In this document: in pieces, positions 1-8,999 of the stretch
How the letters are laid out: the number at the start of each line of letters is the position of its first letter
Numbering within the stretch: the stretch's first letter is position 1
Assembly (NCBI RefSeq): GCF_018603515.1
Contig: NZ_JACATN010000003.1
Coordinates: forward strand, 186,001-250,000
Source of the DNA: Zobellia barbeyronii
GTDB taxonomy: Bacteria; Bacteroidota; Bacteroidia; Flavobacteriales; Flavobacteriaceae
DNA: 64,000 nucleotides
Direction of reading: 5' to 3'
The notes under the pieces: model-generated
The model's input: the letters and a program-made list of their open reading frames with translations, nothing else
What the model was told of the DNA's origin: nothing
Databases searched by the model: none
Position numbers and translations under genes: made by a program

Positions 1-95
1 ATTGTGTAAAAAACTGTGCCTAACAATACCTATAGTAAAAAGTGTGGTAAGTGATGAATTTAAAAGCTTGGGCGCATTTGCTAAGCCCCTCCGCT

Positions 96-118
96 AGCGC
101 TCGTTTGCAACGAGTGCT
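96..118. repeat. REP-like hairpin
   Basis: A 10 bp inverted repeat with one mismatch (AGCGCTCGTT / AACGAGTGCT) closes on a TGC loop. It lies in the gene-free first 355 bases. The form recalls the short intergenic palindromes that accompany IS200-like REP transposases, but no such transposase is in the window, so that link is inference. Confidence 0.45.
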
Positions 119-181
119 CCATACAGTTTTTGCAAGTACCAATAAGACCTTTTAAGGGATAAGAATAGGTTAACCATCAGT

Positions 182-253
182 GCAGGTAAAGCTTTTTACA
201 AGTATATTCAACCTTACAATGATAACTTAGATTACGCACCAAAATTTAATTAA
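182..253 (+). pseudogene. Gene-tail relic, copy 1
   Basis: An open stretch ending in TAA reads AGKAFYKYIQPYNDNLDYAP and a few more residues, with stop codons just upstream and no start. A related tail lies at 6587-6643 (GKKKYIQACNEHLACAPN). The two share YIQ..N..L..AP and clear DNA similarity, so both look like the 3' ends of lost members of one gene family. The parent family was not recognised. The remaining bases of 1-355 hold nothing else I can support. Confidence 0.4.
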
Positions 254-355
254 TCAGAAGCGGTAGTAAAAAATTATTATGGAAAAATGAATCTCAAAAT
301 AGTTAACGGATTTTTAATTAATACCATAAATTTGATTTAGCAAAAATGCCAGCAG

Positions 356-871
356 ATGAACTTCACATTAAAAAACATCCCTCTCTATTTTCTAATTATA
401 TTCCTTTTTAATTCTTGCTCTAAAGAAGATGACCCGGAAACAATTACGGAGGAATTTGGTGAAATTGAGGTTGTAGTAACTTTTAGTGAAGGATACGATA
501 AACTGTACTCTTTACGTATGATTACTTATGGAGTAAGAGACGGAGAAGATATGATCCCTAGATTCATTCCGGTCACGTATCTGAACACAGGCATAGACTA
601 TGACGATTCTGGATTCATTGAAGAGCAATTTGAAGATACTATTCATAGTTTTAAGACTACAGAAGACTCCAAACGTTTTAATTACGGTATTATACTACGT
701 TCGGAATTACAAGACCCTTTTCAGGTAGACTATTCCGTTAAATTCTATTTTAACGGGGAGCTAGTACACACCCATAGTTTCTCAGAAAGCAACATAACTC
801 AAAGTGTTAACGAATTAGGCGGCTGGAGCTCAACAGAGGGTTTTTATCAAAATTCTTTAATAATTTTATAA
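356..871 (+). CDS. Putative lipoprotein, unknown function
   Basis: A 171-residue protein with a hydrophobic N-terminus and a lipobox ending in Cys near residue 21 (LFNSC), so probably a lipoprotein. The mature part is acidic and looks beta-rich; no family was recognised. It starts at an ATG after gene-free sequence and has no operon partner: the next gene on this strand begins about 150 bases later. The product could be a small surface or periplasmic lipoprotein; no catalytic motif is visible. Confidence 0.6.
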   Translation: MNFTLKNIPLYFLIIFLFNSCSKEDDPETITEEFGEIEVVVTFSEGYDKLYSLRMITYGVRDGEDMIPRFIPVTYLNTGIDYDDSGFIEEQFEDTIHSFKTTEDSKRFNYGIILRSELQDPFQVDYSVKFYFNGELVHTHSFSESNITQSVNELGGWSSTEGFYQNSLIIL

Positions 872-1018
872 ATCATTCCTGACGCTACAACCTAAAAATC
901 CAGTCCAAAATAATCCATAAGCTTTATACACCTTCCCGTATAAGTAAATAAAGAATTACTACAACGCTCATTTAATTCGCCACTTTTCATAAATAAGTGC
1001 GTTGCCAAAATTATAAGA

Positions 1019-1579
1019 ATGAAAAACATTTTAATTCTAGTATTGCTATTAACAGTTCATAAAACATACTCCCAAAATAACTTTTACGAATCTACCTGTG
1101 ATTGTATCAATCAAATAAAGGATAAATCCAATGAAAGTGAATTAGCCTATAGAACTAAAGATTGTTTAAAGGAATCGACTACCAATCATCCCGAAAAAGT
1201 CAAAAAAATTTTAGAAAACTTCGCGAATGATAATCCTAAAAAGAGCCCTGAATTAACAGAAAAGAATACCTCTTACATATTATCCGAAGGATTAAAAACC
1301 AATTGTCCCGAATTTGCTAAAATTGATTCCCTGTTTACTACACTGCGAAACAATTCTGAAAATATTATCGAAAAAGTGGCTGATGACATTTGCACTCAGG
1401 CAAAAATTGAACCTAAATTATCAGGGCAAGTCGTTGACAGAATTAGAAAAAAAAGTATCGAAAAATATTTAGTCAGTATTTATGGGCAATATAATCTTAG
1501 TGATAGTTTAGATTTCAGCCGATTTGAAAATGATCTTAAATTAGAGCTTGAGGAAAACTGTGATGTTCCTAATAAGTAA
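1019..1579 (+). CDS. Secreted protein, unknown function
   Basis: A 186-residue protein with a signal peptide (MKNILILVLLLTVHKTYSQ) and no lipobox Cys, so probably periplasmic. The mature part is charged, largely helical by composition, and has five Cys (CDC near residue 27, then CLK, CPE, CTQ and CDV near the C-terminus), which suggests disulfides. No known domain was recognised. It stands alone, followed by the convergent lipoprotein gene at 1670-2317. Confidence 0.6.
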   Translation: MKNILILVLLLTVHKTYSQNNFYESTCDCINQIKDKSNESELAYRTKDCLKESTTNHPEKVKKILENFANDNPKKSPELTEKNTSYILSEGLKTNCPEFAKIDSLFTTLRNNSENIIEKVADDICTQAKIEPKLSGQVVDRIRKKSIEKYLVSIYGQYNLSDSLDFSRFENDLKLELEENCDVPNK

Positions 1580-1669
1580 TAAAATAACGTTTCTTAACCA
1601 ACCCGTAATATAAATTAGACATTCATCCAATTAAAGAAATACTAATGGACACTGAATCCTATCAAAACC

Positions 1670-2317
1670 TCAATCCATTTCTATTAGATTATATTCCCCC
1701 TGCTTTTTCAACATACCAATTAAGTGTTGTTTTATGGTTTGCATAGGTTCAGAATCCACCACAAAGTCCGTAGAAAATACGAGGAATAATTTATTGTTTT
1801 GTTGTACCCATATCCAACTAATAAATTTAAAATGTATTTCTCGTTCCCTATAATTTTGTAGACTCTGAAAACAAGATTTAGCGCTGTTCTCATCTTTAAA
1901 AAACCATTCTTCCACCTTAATATTTCCCTTAGGGTTTTCTTCGTTTTTGGTTAAAAAAGAAACGTTTAATCGGGTAGCCTTTGTAAAATCACTATTATCA
2001 AAATCTTGGGCTAAGGTTCCCGCAAATCTTTTGGCTTTGTAATTGTTTAATCTTCGGGTTACATATGCTTCATCCGCTATAGCGTCAGCATTTTTATACA
2101 AACTGCTTAAGCTTTCATTAAGTAGTGCTAATTGTTCTACAGCGTCTGTCTGAATGCTATCAAATTGTACATTGAACACCTTAATGGGAGTCTCCGCAAC
2201 ACTATCATTTTGCACGGTTGATTGCTCAGGAATCAATTTGTTTTGGTTGTTAGCGCTTTTACAGCTACAAAATGTAAGAACACTAAATAAAATAATACCT
2301 ATCTGTTTTATAACCAT
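1670..2317 (-). CDS. Putative lipoprotein, unknown function
   Basis: A 215-residue lipoprotein: MVIKQIGIILFSVLTFCSC ends in a lipobox, followed by a polar linker. I chose the ATG at 2317 over an in-frame GTG at 2326 because the signal peptide begins there. The mature domain resembles no family I can name; a stretch near the C-terminus (WIWVQQNNKLFLVFSTDF) looks like beta strands. It is transcribed towards the preceding gene and has no operon partner. Confidence 0.6.
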   Translation of the reverse strand: MVIKQIGIILFSVLTFCSCKSANNQNKLIPEQSTVQNDSVAETPIKVFNVQFDSIQTDAVEQLALLNESLSSLYKNADAIADEAYVTRRLNNYKAKRFAGTLAQDFDNSDFTKATRLNVSFLTKNEENPKGNIKVEEWFFKDENSAKSCFQSLQNYREREIHFKFISWIWVQQNNKLFLVFSTDFVVDSEPMQTIKQHLIGMLKKQGEYNLIEMD

Positions 2318-2462
2318 AGTTGCCACTGCATTACTCTACAATGATAAGAATTATGCTGATTTCCTGTCGGCAATCTTAAAAATTTAAACCCCAAGGTTCA
2401 ACCCTAGGTTATTATTAGCCGAATGTCCAGAAGTTACCTGCAACAGCAAAGTCTTAGTTATC

Positions 2463-3941
2463 CTATGGACAAGTAAAATGAAGTTCAATAGGTTTTCTGG
2501 GTTCAAAATCTATATCGTCTCTATAGTCAATCAACTCAAAATTATGCTCTGGCCAAACAATGTTGGTAGGGTTACAGGAGTTGTAAACAATACAGTCTAC
2601 TATTTTATTGGCACCCGTACCTTCAGCAGTGCCAAATGCCGCAAATATTAAGGAATTAGAAGTAGGTACCCCCCTATTCTGTCCTAAATCACCACATATA
2701 ATTTGCTTCGCACGTATTCTGGTAAAAATCACATTTTTAGAACCTTCCACAGAAGAAACAACACCATTGCCCATTTCTAGAAAATCTACATCTTCTACCA
2801 ATCCGCCAAAGCCACCACGGGCACCTTCCGTATTCTGGTCTTCAAATAGTACGCCTACACCAGTGGGACTATTGTTACCTACGATCAAGCCTTTTTTAAT
2901 TTGTTGTCCGGCACTTTTATAGATACTAATATTATCCTCCGTCCAAGCGATATTCCGGTCGTTAATCACCGAAAAATTCTCTAATAATCCGCCTATACAT
3001 TTATCATATTGCACAAATTGCCCTCTAGGGTACGGACCTCTCATATTATGCCCTTCAATATAGGTTAATACAGAATCATCGCACTGGTTTAAACTAATAC
3101 CCGTAGAACCATCTTTAACTTTTACATTGGTAATCACTAAATTTTGAGATTCAATACCCTCAATACAATTTCTTGTGGCATCCGGTAAAGGACCGCTAGA
3201 CGGCGCATTGGTATAGGTAATGGAACAATTATTTATGGTTAAATTATCTGCATTTGCGAATTTAATGCCGGTATAGGCACCCGTATACTCAATAATACAG
3301 TTGCTGATGACTACGCCAGAAAAATTGTTTATTTCTATACCATGCTGGTTAGAAGTTTTAATATATAGATTTTCTATGCGTTGGTTATTGGCACTAACAC
3401 TTATAGGTCCTGATTCTTGAAGGTTAGATTTGCAAATGTTTCCGCTTAGAGACGGTACGATGGTATACGTTGCTATGGTGCCGTTTTCTGCAGTTACCGT
3501 ATAGGTAATCTCACTACTAAAATCTTGAACAGCCTTAGATTCCGGACTCACCGTAGTACCTGATGATAGCGCAATGGTAGGCATTAATTCCTGGATGGCA
3601 ACGCTATAGGGATTCAGCTCAACATGAATTGTTTTAGTATCCTTATCCAATGTGCCTATGATATCCGTAGTAAGACCTTCATTATCTGCCGTACTAAATC
3701 TAAACGCTGTTATTTCCGGTTCGGTAATGACCACAGGTGTCTCTGGAGTAGCTTCTGGTGTATCTTCTGGAGAATCTTCCGGAGTAGCCTCTGGTGTTAC
3801 GTCAGGAGGTGTATTTGCAGTGTTAGGGGTATTGAATGCATCAGTATCCGATGAACAAGAGCCTAGTTGCAGTACTAGAAATGCAAATGCCAGTAGTATT
3901 GTAGTTTTATAGTAGGTAAGCTTACGCATAGTTCTAGCCAT
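2463..3941 (-). CDS. Parallel beta-helix lipoprotein
   Basis: A 492-residue surface-type lipoprotein with a lipobox Cys at about residue 29 (LQLGSC). Residues 38-70 form a low-complexity linker of TPEATPED-type repeats. A DUF5018-like beta domain follows (about 72-160; ITYTVTAENGTIATYTI). The remainder is a right-handed parallel beta-helix of the pectate-lyase-like superfamily, shown by repeated strands such as GIEINNFSGVVISNCIIEY and NLTINNCSITYT. Such folds bind or cleave polysaccharides, but no catalytic residues could be assigned. Translation may instead start at the Met at 3929. It is not next to a SusC/D pair. Confidence 0.65.
   Translation of the reverse strand: MARTMRKLTYYKTTILLAFAFLVLQLGSCSSDTDAFNTPNTANTPPDVTPEATPEDSPEDTPEATPETPVVITEPEITAFRFSTADNEGLTTDIIGTLDKDTKTIHVELNPYSVAIQELMPTIALSSGTTVSPESKAVQDFSSEITYTVTAENGTIATYTIVPSLSGNICKSNLQESGPISVSANNQRIENLYIKTSNQHGIEINNFSGVVISNCIIEYTGAYTGIKFANADNLTINNCSITYTNAPSSGPLPDATRNCIEGIESQNLVITNVKVKDGSTGISLNQCDDSVLTYIEGHNMRGPYPRGQFVQYDKCIGGLLENFSVINDRNIAWTEDNISIYKSAGQQIKKGLIVGNNSPTGVGVLFEDQNTEGARGGFGGLVEDVDFLEMGNGVVSSVEGSKNVIFTRIRAKQIICGDLGQNRGVPTSNSLIFAAFGTAEGTGANKIVDCIVYNSCNPTNIVWPEHNFELIDYRDDIDFEPRKPIELHFTCP
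3733..3812 (-). repeat. Short tandem repeat encoding the PEAT linker
   Basis: Degenerate 12-base units (variants of TCTGGAGTAGCT on the plus strand) encode the Thr-Pro-Glu-Ala/Asp linker of the beta-helix lipoprotein. Repeat-number change here would alter only the spacer length and would keep the frame. Confidence 0.6.
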
Positions 3942-4148
3942 AATGGGTGTTTAATTCATTAATACATAACTAAATAGGTTCCCATTACATTTCAAAAACC
4001 TACTCCCTTTGGATAACTATATTTTAGGCTGATTGTTGTTCTTAAAGACCAAACATTTTACCACACAAAGGTCTAATTATTCTTTTTAATTTAAGTACAT
4101 TATACTTTGGCTTAATTCATGTAGGGCAGTAAACTACCTCTAGGCAAG

Positions 4149-4247
4149 CCCACGAGACATTAAAAAGTATACACATTGATTTCGAGGCAGGCCTCGGAGC
4201 ATTTAAACTCGATTATCGAGTAAAAATCAATACTTTAAATCTCGTAG
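4149..4247. repeat. Multi-stem inverted-repeat element
   Basis: A compact dyad array of about 100 bp. The outer imperfect arms begin at ACGAGA (about 4152) and close at TCTCGT (about 4245), and include ATTGATTT (4175-4182) pairing with AAATCAAT (4224-4231). Inside are two hairpins: CGAGG-CAGG-CCTCG (4183-4196) and ACTCGAT-T-ATCGAGT (4207-4221). It could be a small non-autonomous mobile element, an attC-like site or a structured RNA. Nothing in the sequence decides between them. Confidence 0.5.
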
Positions 4248-4277
4248 ATCAATTAAATCTTAAAGCAGAACACTAAT

Positions 4278-4376
4278 GAAAAAAATCATGACGTTACCTG
4301 TAGAACACTAATTACCTATGACCGGTCTGGTTTTGGAACAAGTGCACTAAATCCAAAATTTGAAAATGCTTAAAAG
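4278..4376 (+). pseudogene. Relic of alpha/beta hydrolase gene
   Basis: A start-less reading frame contains TLITYDRSGFGTSALNPK and ends at TAA. It matches TLITYDRSGIGTSELNPK of the intact hydrolase at 5431-6573, with similar DNA on both sides, so this is the remains of a duplicate. Only about 33 codons survive. Together with the stem element, this accounts for most of the 529 bases between 3942 and 4470. Confidence 0.7.
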
Positions 4377-4470
4377 AACAATTAGCTAGTACAGACTTGG
4401 AGTTTATTTCAATTGAAGGTTAAAAAATAAAACATGATAGTTGTAAGCGGTTTTTATTTTAATATGTTGA

Positions 4471-5316
4471 ATGGATAATTTTAAACAAAACTATAAACGA
4501 AGCTTTTATTTAAGTGGCGACCGCAAGAAATATTGGTATTCCGCTTTCTTTCTAGGCTTCTTTGTCTCTTTAATTTTAATAGGCCTTAAGCCGTTTGAAA
4601 AAAGTATAATAGACCACCCGTATATAACGCTTGTTCATATTGGTGTTGGGTTAATTTGTACGGCAGTCTATATTCTGGGGTACGAAATTTTATTAAGGTG
4701 GTTTAAAACCATAAAATTCAATTATTTAAAACTTATTCTTTTTGATGTTTTTCTTGCCCTAGTAAGTGTGACTCTTATTTTTCTTTATGACCGTTATGTT
4801 GTTGTAAAAGATGGGCATGTTACTTTTGGTTTTCTATTGGAATACATTCTTGTATTGGGTTTACCTTTTTACCCTGTTATTCTTTCTATTTTCCACTTTT
4901 TAAAAACAGTCGTGTTTCCCATTCAAGTATATGCACCCATCTCCAAAGAATATTTAGCAGATGCGGAAAATATTTTAAGCATAAAAGAAGATAATGGTGC
5001 AGCTGGGTTTAGCACAAATTTGGAACAGCTTTTATATATACAATCTCAAGATAATTATATAGAAATACATTATTTAAAGGATGGAGATTACACTAAACAT
5101 TTAATGCGGGGTACATTAAAGCGTATTCTAAATGACTTTGCCTTTCTTCTTAAAGTACATAGATCGTTTGTTGTAAACCCACATAAGGTAGAATGTTTAG
5201 TAGGAAACTCTAATAAGGCCGCTATTTCTTTTAAGGGCGTTGCGGTTTCGGTTCCGGTTTCTAAATCCTACTACTCTTCTGTAAAGAACTATTTATCCAC
5301 TAGTACCAAAATCTAG
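4471..5316 (+). CDS. Membrane-anchored LytTR transcriptional regulator
   Basis: A 281-residue protein with four predicted membrane segments in residues 20-165 and a C-terminal LytTR DNA-binding domain (about 180-275; NLEQLLYIQSQDNYIEIHY and FLLKVHRSFVVNPHKVE are typical). There is no receiver domain, so the membrane part may sense a signal directly. The ATG at 4471 is used. It lies about 115 bp upstream of the alpha/beta hydrolase gene, which it may control. Family assignment is firm; targets are inference. Confidence 0.8.
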   Translation: MDNFKQNYKRSFYLSGDRKKYWYSAFFLGFFVSLILIGLKPFEKSIIDHPYITLVHIGVGLICTAVYILGYEILLRWFKTIKFNYLKLILFDVFLALVSVTLIFLYDRYVVVKDGHVTFGFLLEYILVLGLPFYPVILSIFHFLKTVVFPIQVYAPISKEYLADAENILSIKEDNGAAGFSTNLEQLLYIQSQDNYIEIHYLKDGDYTKHLMRGTLKRILNDFAFLLKVHRSFVVNPHKVECLVGNSNKAAISFKGVAVSVPVSKSYYSSVKNYLSTSTKI

Positions 5317-5430
5317 TCATTTCGCCACAAAAGGACTTACTTTCTTTTTCAAAAATTAAGCGCTTTATATTTTAGTCGTCAGTAATACTTAATAGTAATG
5401 AACATTTTTTAAACTATAAATAACGACCTA

Positions 5431-6573
5431 ATGAAAAATTTCTATTTTAAATTCTTATTCGCTTTAATAGTACCACTCTCCATGAATGCTCAAAGCCAAG
5501 ATACACTGGTGGATGTAGGAGGTTACAAAATGCATTTCAATATTATAAAAGGAGAAGGCACTCCCATTCTTTTTGAAGCTGGTGGAGGTAATGATGCTTC
5601 CGTCTGGGAACCCATTTTAGAAAAAATTCATACCGTTACGGGAACAACCCTAATTACTTATGACCGGTCAGGAATTGGAACAAGCGAGTTAAACCCCAAA
5701 CTTAAAAACGATGCCGATTTTGGAATAGAAAACGGAATTAAAGAATTAGAAACAGGTCTTTCTAAATTAGGGTACGACAAGGATATTATCTTAGTTTCCC
5801 ACTCCTACGGCGGACTCTACAATCTACTATACACCCGTAAACATCCTAAAAAGGTGAAGTCCATTGTTTTAATAGATGCAACGCCCATTGATTTTTGGAA
5901 CGAAGAATTACTGACCATGAGAGATATGAATGTGGATATAAGTACTATTCCAAAGGGTACCGGTGATTATTATGCGAATGCAAATTATAATGAAACGATG
6001 CGTTCTGTAAGAGGTATGCAGTTCCCAGAACATACGTCTATTACCAGCGTTTTTCCAGAAAACTCATTTCCATATTTTCCTGAGATGCTTTCAACTAGAT
6101 GGAAAAAACTTCAGGACGAGCTAGGCGAAAGAAACAAGAATGTGACCAATATAATAGCCAAAGGCAGTGGTCATGCCGTTTTTGAAGATAATCCTGCGTT
6201 GATCATCAATACTATCATTAAAGCTTACTCAGAAACGTTAGCTAAAGACCAACAAAATGCAGTGCTACAAAAAGCGCTTGACAATGCCATAGCATTAGCT
6301 ATTGAAACTAAAGTTCATAATCGTTCAGAACATGATTTGAATACATTAGGGTATTCATTTATGCAAACCGAAGAACTTGATCAGGCTTTAGCGATTTTTA
6401 AATTGAATACCATGCTATTCCCAGAAAGTGCTAATGCATATGATAGTTATGGCGAAGCTTTATTAGCGGCAGATAAAAAAGCAGAAGGCATTGAAATGTA
6501 CAAGAAATCTATTGAATTAAACCCTGAAAATGAACATGCAAAAGAGGTGTTATTGAAATTGAAACAAGAATAA
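5431..6573 (+). CDS. Secreted alpha/beta hydrolase with C-terminal TPR repeats
   Basis: A 380-residue protein with a signal peptide (about 1-20). The hydrolase domain carries the oxyanion region EAGGGNDASVW, the nucleophile elbow SHSYGG (Ser about 125) and a late GSGHAVFED with the catalytic His. Residues 300-375 form TPR-like helices (LGYSFMQTEELDQALAIF, AYDSYGEALLAADKKAEGIE). An esterase, lipase or peptidase role cannot be told apart. A relic of a second copy lies upstream at 4278-4376, so the gene has been duplicated here. Confidence 0.75.
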   Translation: MKNFYFKFLFALIVPLSMNAQSQDTLVDVGGYKMHFNIIKGEGTPILFEAGGGNDASVWEPILEKIHTVTGTTLITYDRSGIGTSELNPKLKNDADFGIENGIKELETGLSKLGYDKDIILVSHSYGGLYNLLYTRKHPKKVKSIVLIDATPIDFWNEELLTMRDMNVDISTIPKGTGDYYANANYNETMRSVRGMQFPEHTSITSVFPENSFPYFPEMLSTRWKKLQDELGERNKNVTNIIAKGSGHAVFEDNPALIINTIIKAYSETLAKDQQNAVLQKALDNAIALAIETKVHNRSEHDLNTLGYSFMQTEELDQALAIFKLNTMLFPESANAYDSYGEALLAADKKAEGIEMYKKSIELNPENEHAKEVLLKLKQE

Positions 6574-6586
6574 CTATTTACAATGG

Positions 6587-6643
6587 GGTAAAAAAAAGTA
6601 TATTCAAGCTTGTAATGAGCACTTAGCTTGTGCACCAAATTAA
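6587..6643 (+). pseudogene. Gene-tail relic, copy 2
   Basis: It begins 14 bases after the hydrolase stop codon and reads GKKKYIQACNEHLACAPN then a stop, without a start. It resembles the relic at 182-253 in DNA and protein. It may be the abandoned 3' end of an earlier tandem gene. Confidence 0.4.
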
Positions 6644-6667
6644 ATTGGTTTGGAACAGACTTCAAAA

Positions 6668-7114
6668 ATGAATAAATCTCTACGGAATAGTATTTTAGTA
6701 TCCTACGTATTAGGTTTACCCATAGGGCTCCTAACTATAATTGCTACTATTTATCTACCACTTTTTTTTACTGGAGAAGGGTTGTTTTCCTTCGCTATCA
6801 TAGCAGGATATGGATGGCCAACCCTAGGGTTGGCTTTATCTTTTTTAGTGGCCTTGGGAATTGGCGCAAAAGTAGCCTATGACCACTTGCACCATGGTAA
6901 ATCTTTACTTTTTAGCTCGTTTATGTATTCTGCGGTAGTAAACGGTATCATATGGGCTACCTTTTGTTTCATCCTTCTATTTTCCCAAGAAGACAACTAC
7001 CCTATGATGATTCCCGCTGTACTGGCGCTACTTTTTTGTACCGTAGTAACCACCTTTACTTTGGGTTTGCTTATCACTTTTATAATAAGCAGAATTAGAC
7101 AAAATGGAAGTTGA
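6668..7114 (+). CDS. Small multi-pass membrane protein
   Basis: A 148-residue protein with four hydrophobic segments (about 10-35, 43-66, 80-105 and 115-140). The ATG at 6668 is preferred; an in-frame TTG at 6650 would add six polar residues. No family was recognised. It resembles generic small inner-membrane proteins of flavobacteria. Its position after the hydrolase does not show a functional link. Confidence 0.6.
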   Translation: MNKSLRNSILVSYVLGLPIGLLTIIATIYLPLFFTGEGLFSFAIIAGYGWPTLGLALSFLVALGIGAKVAYDHLHHGKSLLFSSFMYSAVVNGIIWATFCFILLFSQEDNYPMMIPAVLALLFCTVVTTFTLGLLITFIISRIRQNGS

Positions 7115-7207
7115 GAAAGCAACCCCTTAGAGAATCTGCATCTATACTACAGTTCTATTTTTTAACCGCACAATAACAAACCCCAAACCTTTTAATTTAG
7201 ACGAGCT

Positions 7208-7666
7208 ATGAAATCTAGTTTTAAACTTCTTTTCTTATTCGTTCTGCTATTTTCACAAGCATGTAAGGACGATGATAATTGTAGTGAGGTTACCTGCTTT
7301 ACACCTCCTGAACCCTTTTCTTTTGAATTGGTAGACAAAACTTCCGGAGAGAATCTATTTACTAATGAGACCTATAACGCCAATGACATAAGCGTAGTAG
7401 ATCTTGACGACCAAAGCGCCGTTGAATTTACGTTCCAAGATGAGAATAATACCAACCTCATTATAATAAATACCATTGGCTGGGAAACGGAAACCGTTGC
7501 GTATAGCATTCAAATAGCCACCAAAAGCGTATTTGAACTTTATGTAACCGCAGAACGTTCCACCGATGGCTGCTGCCCAAATACAGATTTTACAGAAATA
7601 CGCATAGAAAAAGCAGATTCTGAATTGAACAAAGAGAGCGGTATTTATACCATTTTAGTGGATTAG
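7208..7666 (+). CDS. Putative lipoprotein, unknown function
   Basis: A 152-residue lipoprotein with the lipobox FSQAC (Cys about 19), followed by an acidic DDDNC stretch. The mature part has further cysteines (CSEVTC and the CC pair of DGCCPNTDF) and looks beta-rich. No known domain was recognised; many flavobacterial lipoproteins of this size share the DDD-rich start. Confidence 0.6.
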   Translation: MKSSFKLLFLFVLLFSQACKDDDNCSEVTCFTPPEPFSFELVDKTSGENLFTNETYNANDISVVDLDDQSAVEFTFQDENNTNLIIINTIGWETETVAYSIQIATKSVFELYVTAERSTDGCCPNTDFTEIRIEKADSELNKESGIYTILVD

Positions 7667-7804
7667 GCCTTATATCAGGTATTGCAGTAGAATCTTTTAA
7701 GAGCATTTAATAGTGTTTTTGAGATACACTGTTCCGCAATAATTAGCACCTTTGCAGGGATATTTTAATACAGTACTCGTCCCCAAGTCTAATACCTGTT
7801 TTCA

Positions 7805-8839
7805 ATGAAAAAATTTACCTGCCAACACTGCTCCAATGTGGTGTATTTTGAAAATCATACCTGTGTGGCCTGCAAACAATGGTTAGGTTACGAGCCTATT
7901 TCTTCTCGTATGCTCGCCACCAACGCGCAGCAGAACGTACCTACGTTTCAGCTAGACGGACGAAATTATCACTATTGCAGTAACCACCAACACCATGTGT
8001 GCAACTGGCTGATAGAAGCAAACGGTGCAGATACCTTCTGTGAGGCCTGCAAGCTTAACCGTACCATTCCCAATCTTTCCGTAAAGGACTATCTTGACGA
8101 GTGGAAGAATATTGAAATGGCCAAACACCGCCTAATTTATGCCCTAAAACGGTGGAGATTACCTTTCTATGGAAACACTACTGGGAGCCATAATTTGGAA
8201 TTTAATTTTCTTTCCGAAGATGAAAAGCTAAAAGAAAACCAATCTGCCATGACGGGCCATGCAAACGGACTGGTTACCATAAACCTAGCTGAGGCCGATG
8301 CTATTTCTAGAGAACAGGCAAGAAGGGAATTAGAGGAGCCTTACCGTACCTTAATTGGGCATTTTAGACATGAAGTAGGCCACTACTATTGGGATAGGCT
8401 TATTTATGAAAACCAAAATAATTTAACTGCGTTTCGTAATCTTTTTGGAGACGACCGTGCAGATTACGGCCAAGCCTTAGAGCAGCATTATAAAAAAGAG
8501 CACAATTACAACTGGAAAGGGAATTACATAAGCAAATATGCCAGTTCTCACCCGTGGGAAGATTGGGCCGAAACTTGGGCGCATTATTTACACATAGTAG
8601 ATATGGTAGACACCGCATTAAATTTTGGATTGCTAACGAATGCGGAGACCAATATTACCGATGCCTATTACCATCCTAACTTCACTGATATCTTTAAAGC
8701 TATTGTGCCGTTATCCATTGCCGTAAATAGTTTAAACCGTAGTATGGGCCAACCAGATGTATACCCTTTTGTGGTACCCCAAAACGTGCTCCAAAAGCTG
8801 GAATTTGTACACGCTGTATTACGTAATTACAATTCTTAG
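7805..8839 (+). CDS. Putative zinc-binding metallopeptidase (Peptidase_Mx type)
   Basis: A 344-residue cytoplasmic-looking protein. The N-terminus has zinc-ribbon cysteines (CQHC at 6-9, CVAC at 20-23; further Cys at 58, 66, 79 and 82). The HExxH motif HEVGH lies at about 189-193, and further conserved-looking acidic/His segments follow (DDRADYGQALEQHY, HPWEDWAETWAHYLHI). The layout fits the putative zinc-binding metallopeptidase family often annotated DUF2248. Substrate is unknown. It stands alone, and no signal peptide is present. Confidence 0.8.
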   Translation: MKKFTCQHCSNVVYFENHTCVACKQWLGYEPISSRMLATNAQQNVPTFQLDGRNYHYCSNHQHHVCNWLIEANGADTFCEACKLNRTIPNLSVKDYLDEWKNIEMAKHRLIYALKRWRLPFYGNTTGSHNLEFNFLSEDEKLKENQSAMTGHANGLVTINLAEADAISREQARRELEEPYRTLIGHFRHEVGHYYWDRLIYENQNNLTAFRNLFGDDRADYGQALEQHYKKEHNYNWKGNYISKYASSHPWEDWAETWAHYLHIVDMVDTALNFGLLTNAETNITDAYYHPNFTDIFKAIVPLSIAVNSLNRSMGQPDVYPFVVPQNVLQKLEFVHAVLRNYNS

Positions 8840-8999
8840 CAACAGACTGATTTTGAAGTAAACACCTATAAAAAGCTCATAAAATAGAGATTCCGTTTTT
8901 CTATTTAAAACTTATGTATTAAATTAGTAAACCACTCTACAGGTCAATAGCACACAGGAGTACAGCCGTTTTACTAACTTTTATCTTAAGCCCCATCTT

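Noticed and set aside
3652-3912. Open reading frame antisense to the PEAT linker
   Set aside because: Its Ser/Gly/Val repeats simply mirror the repeat DNA of the lipoprotein gene; no start context or family.
6650-6667. TTG start for the small membrane protein
   Set aside because: An ATG at 6668 gives a normal membrane-protein start; similar non-ATG extensions were dropped at 2326, 10750, 26549, 30133, 35199 and 36084.
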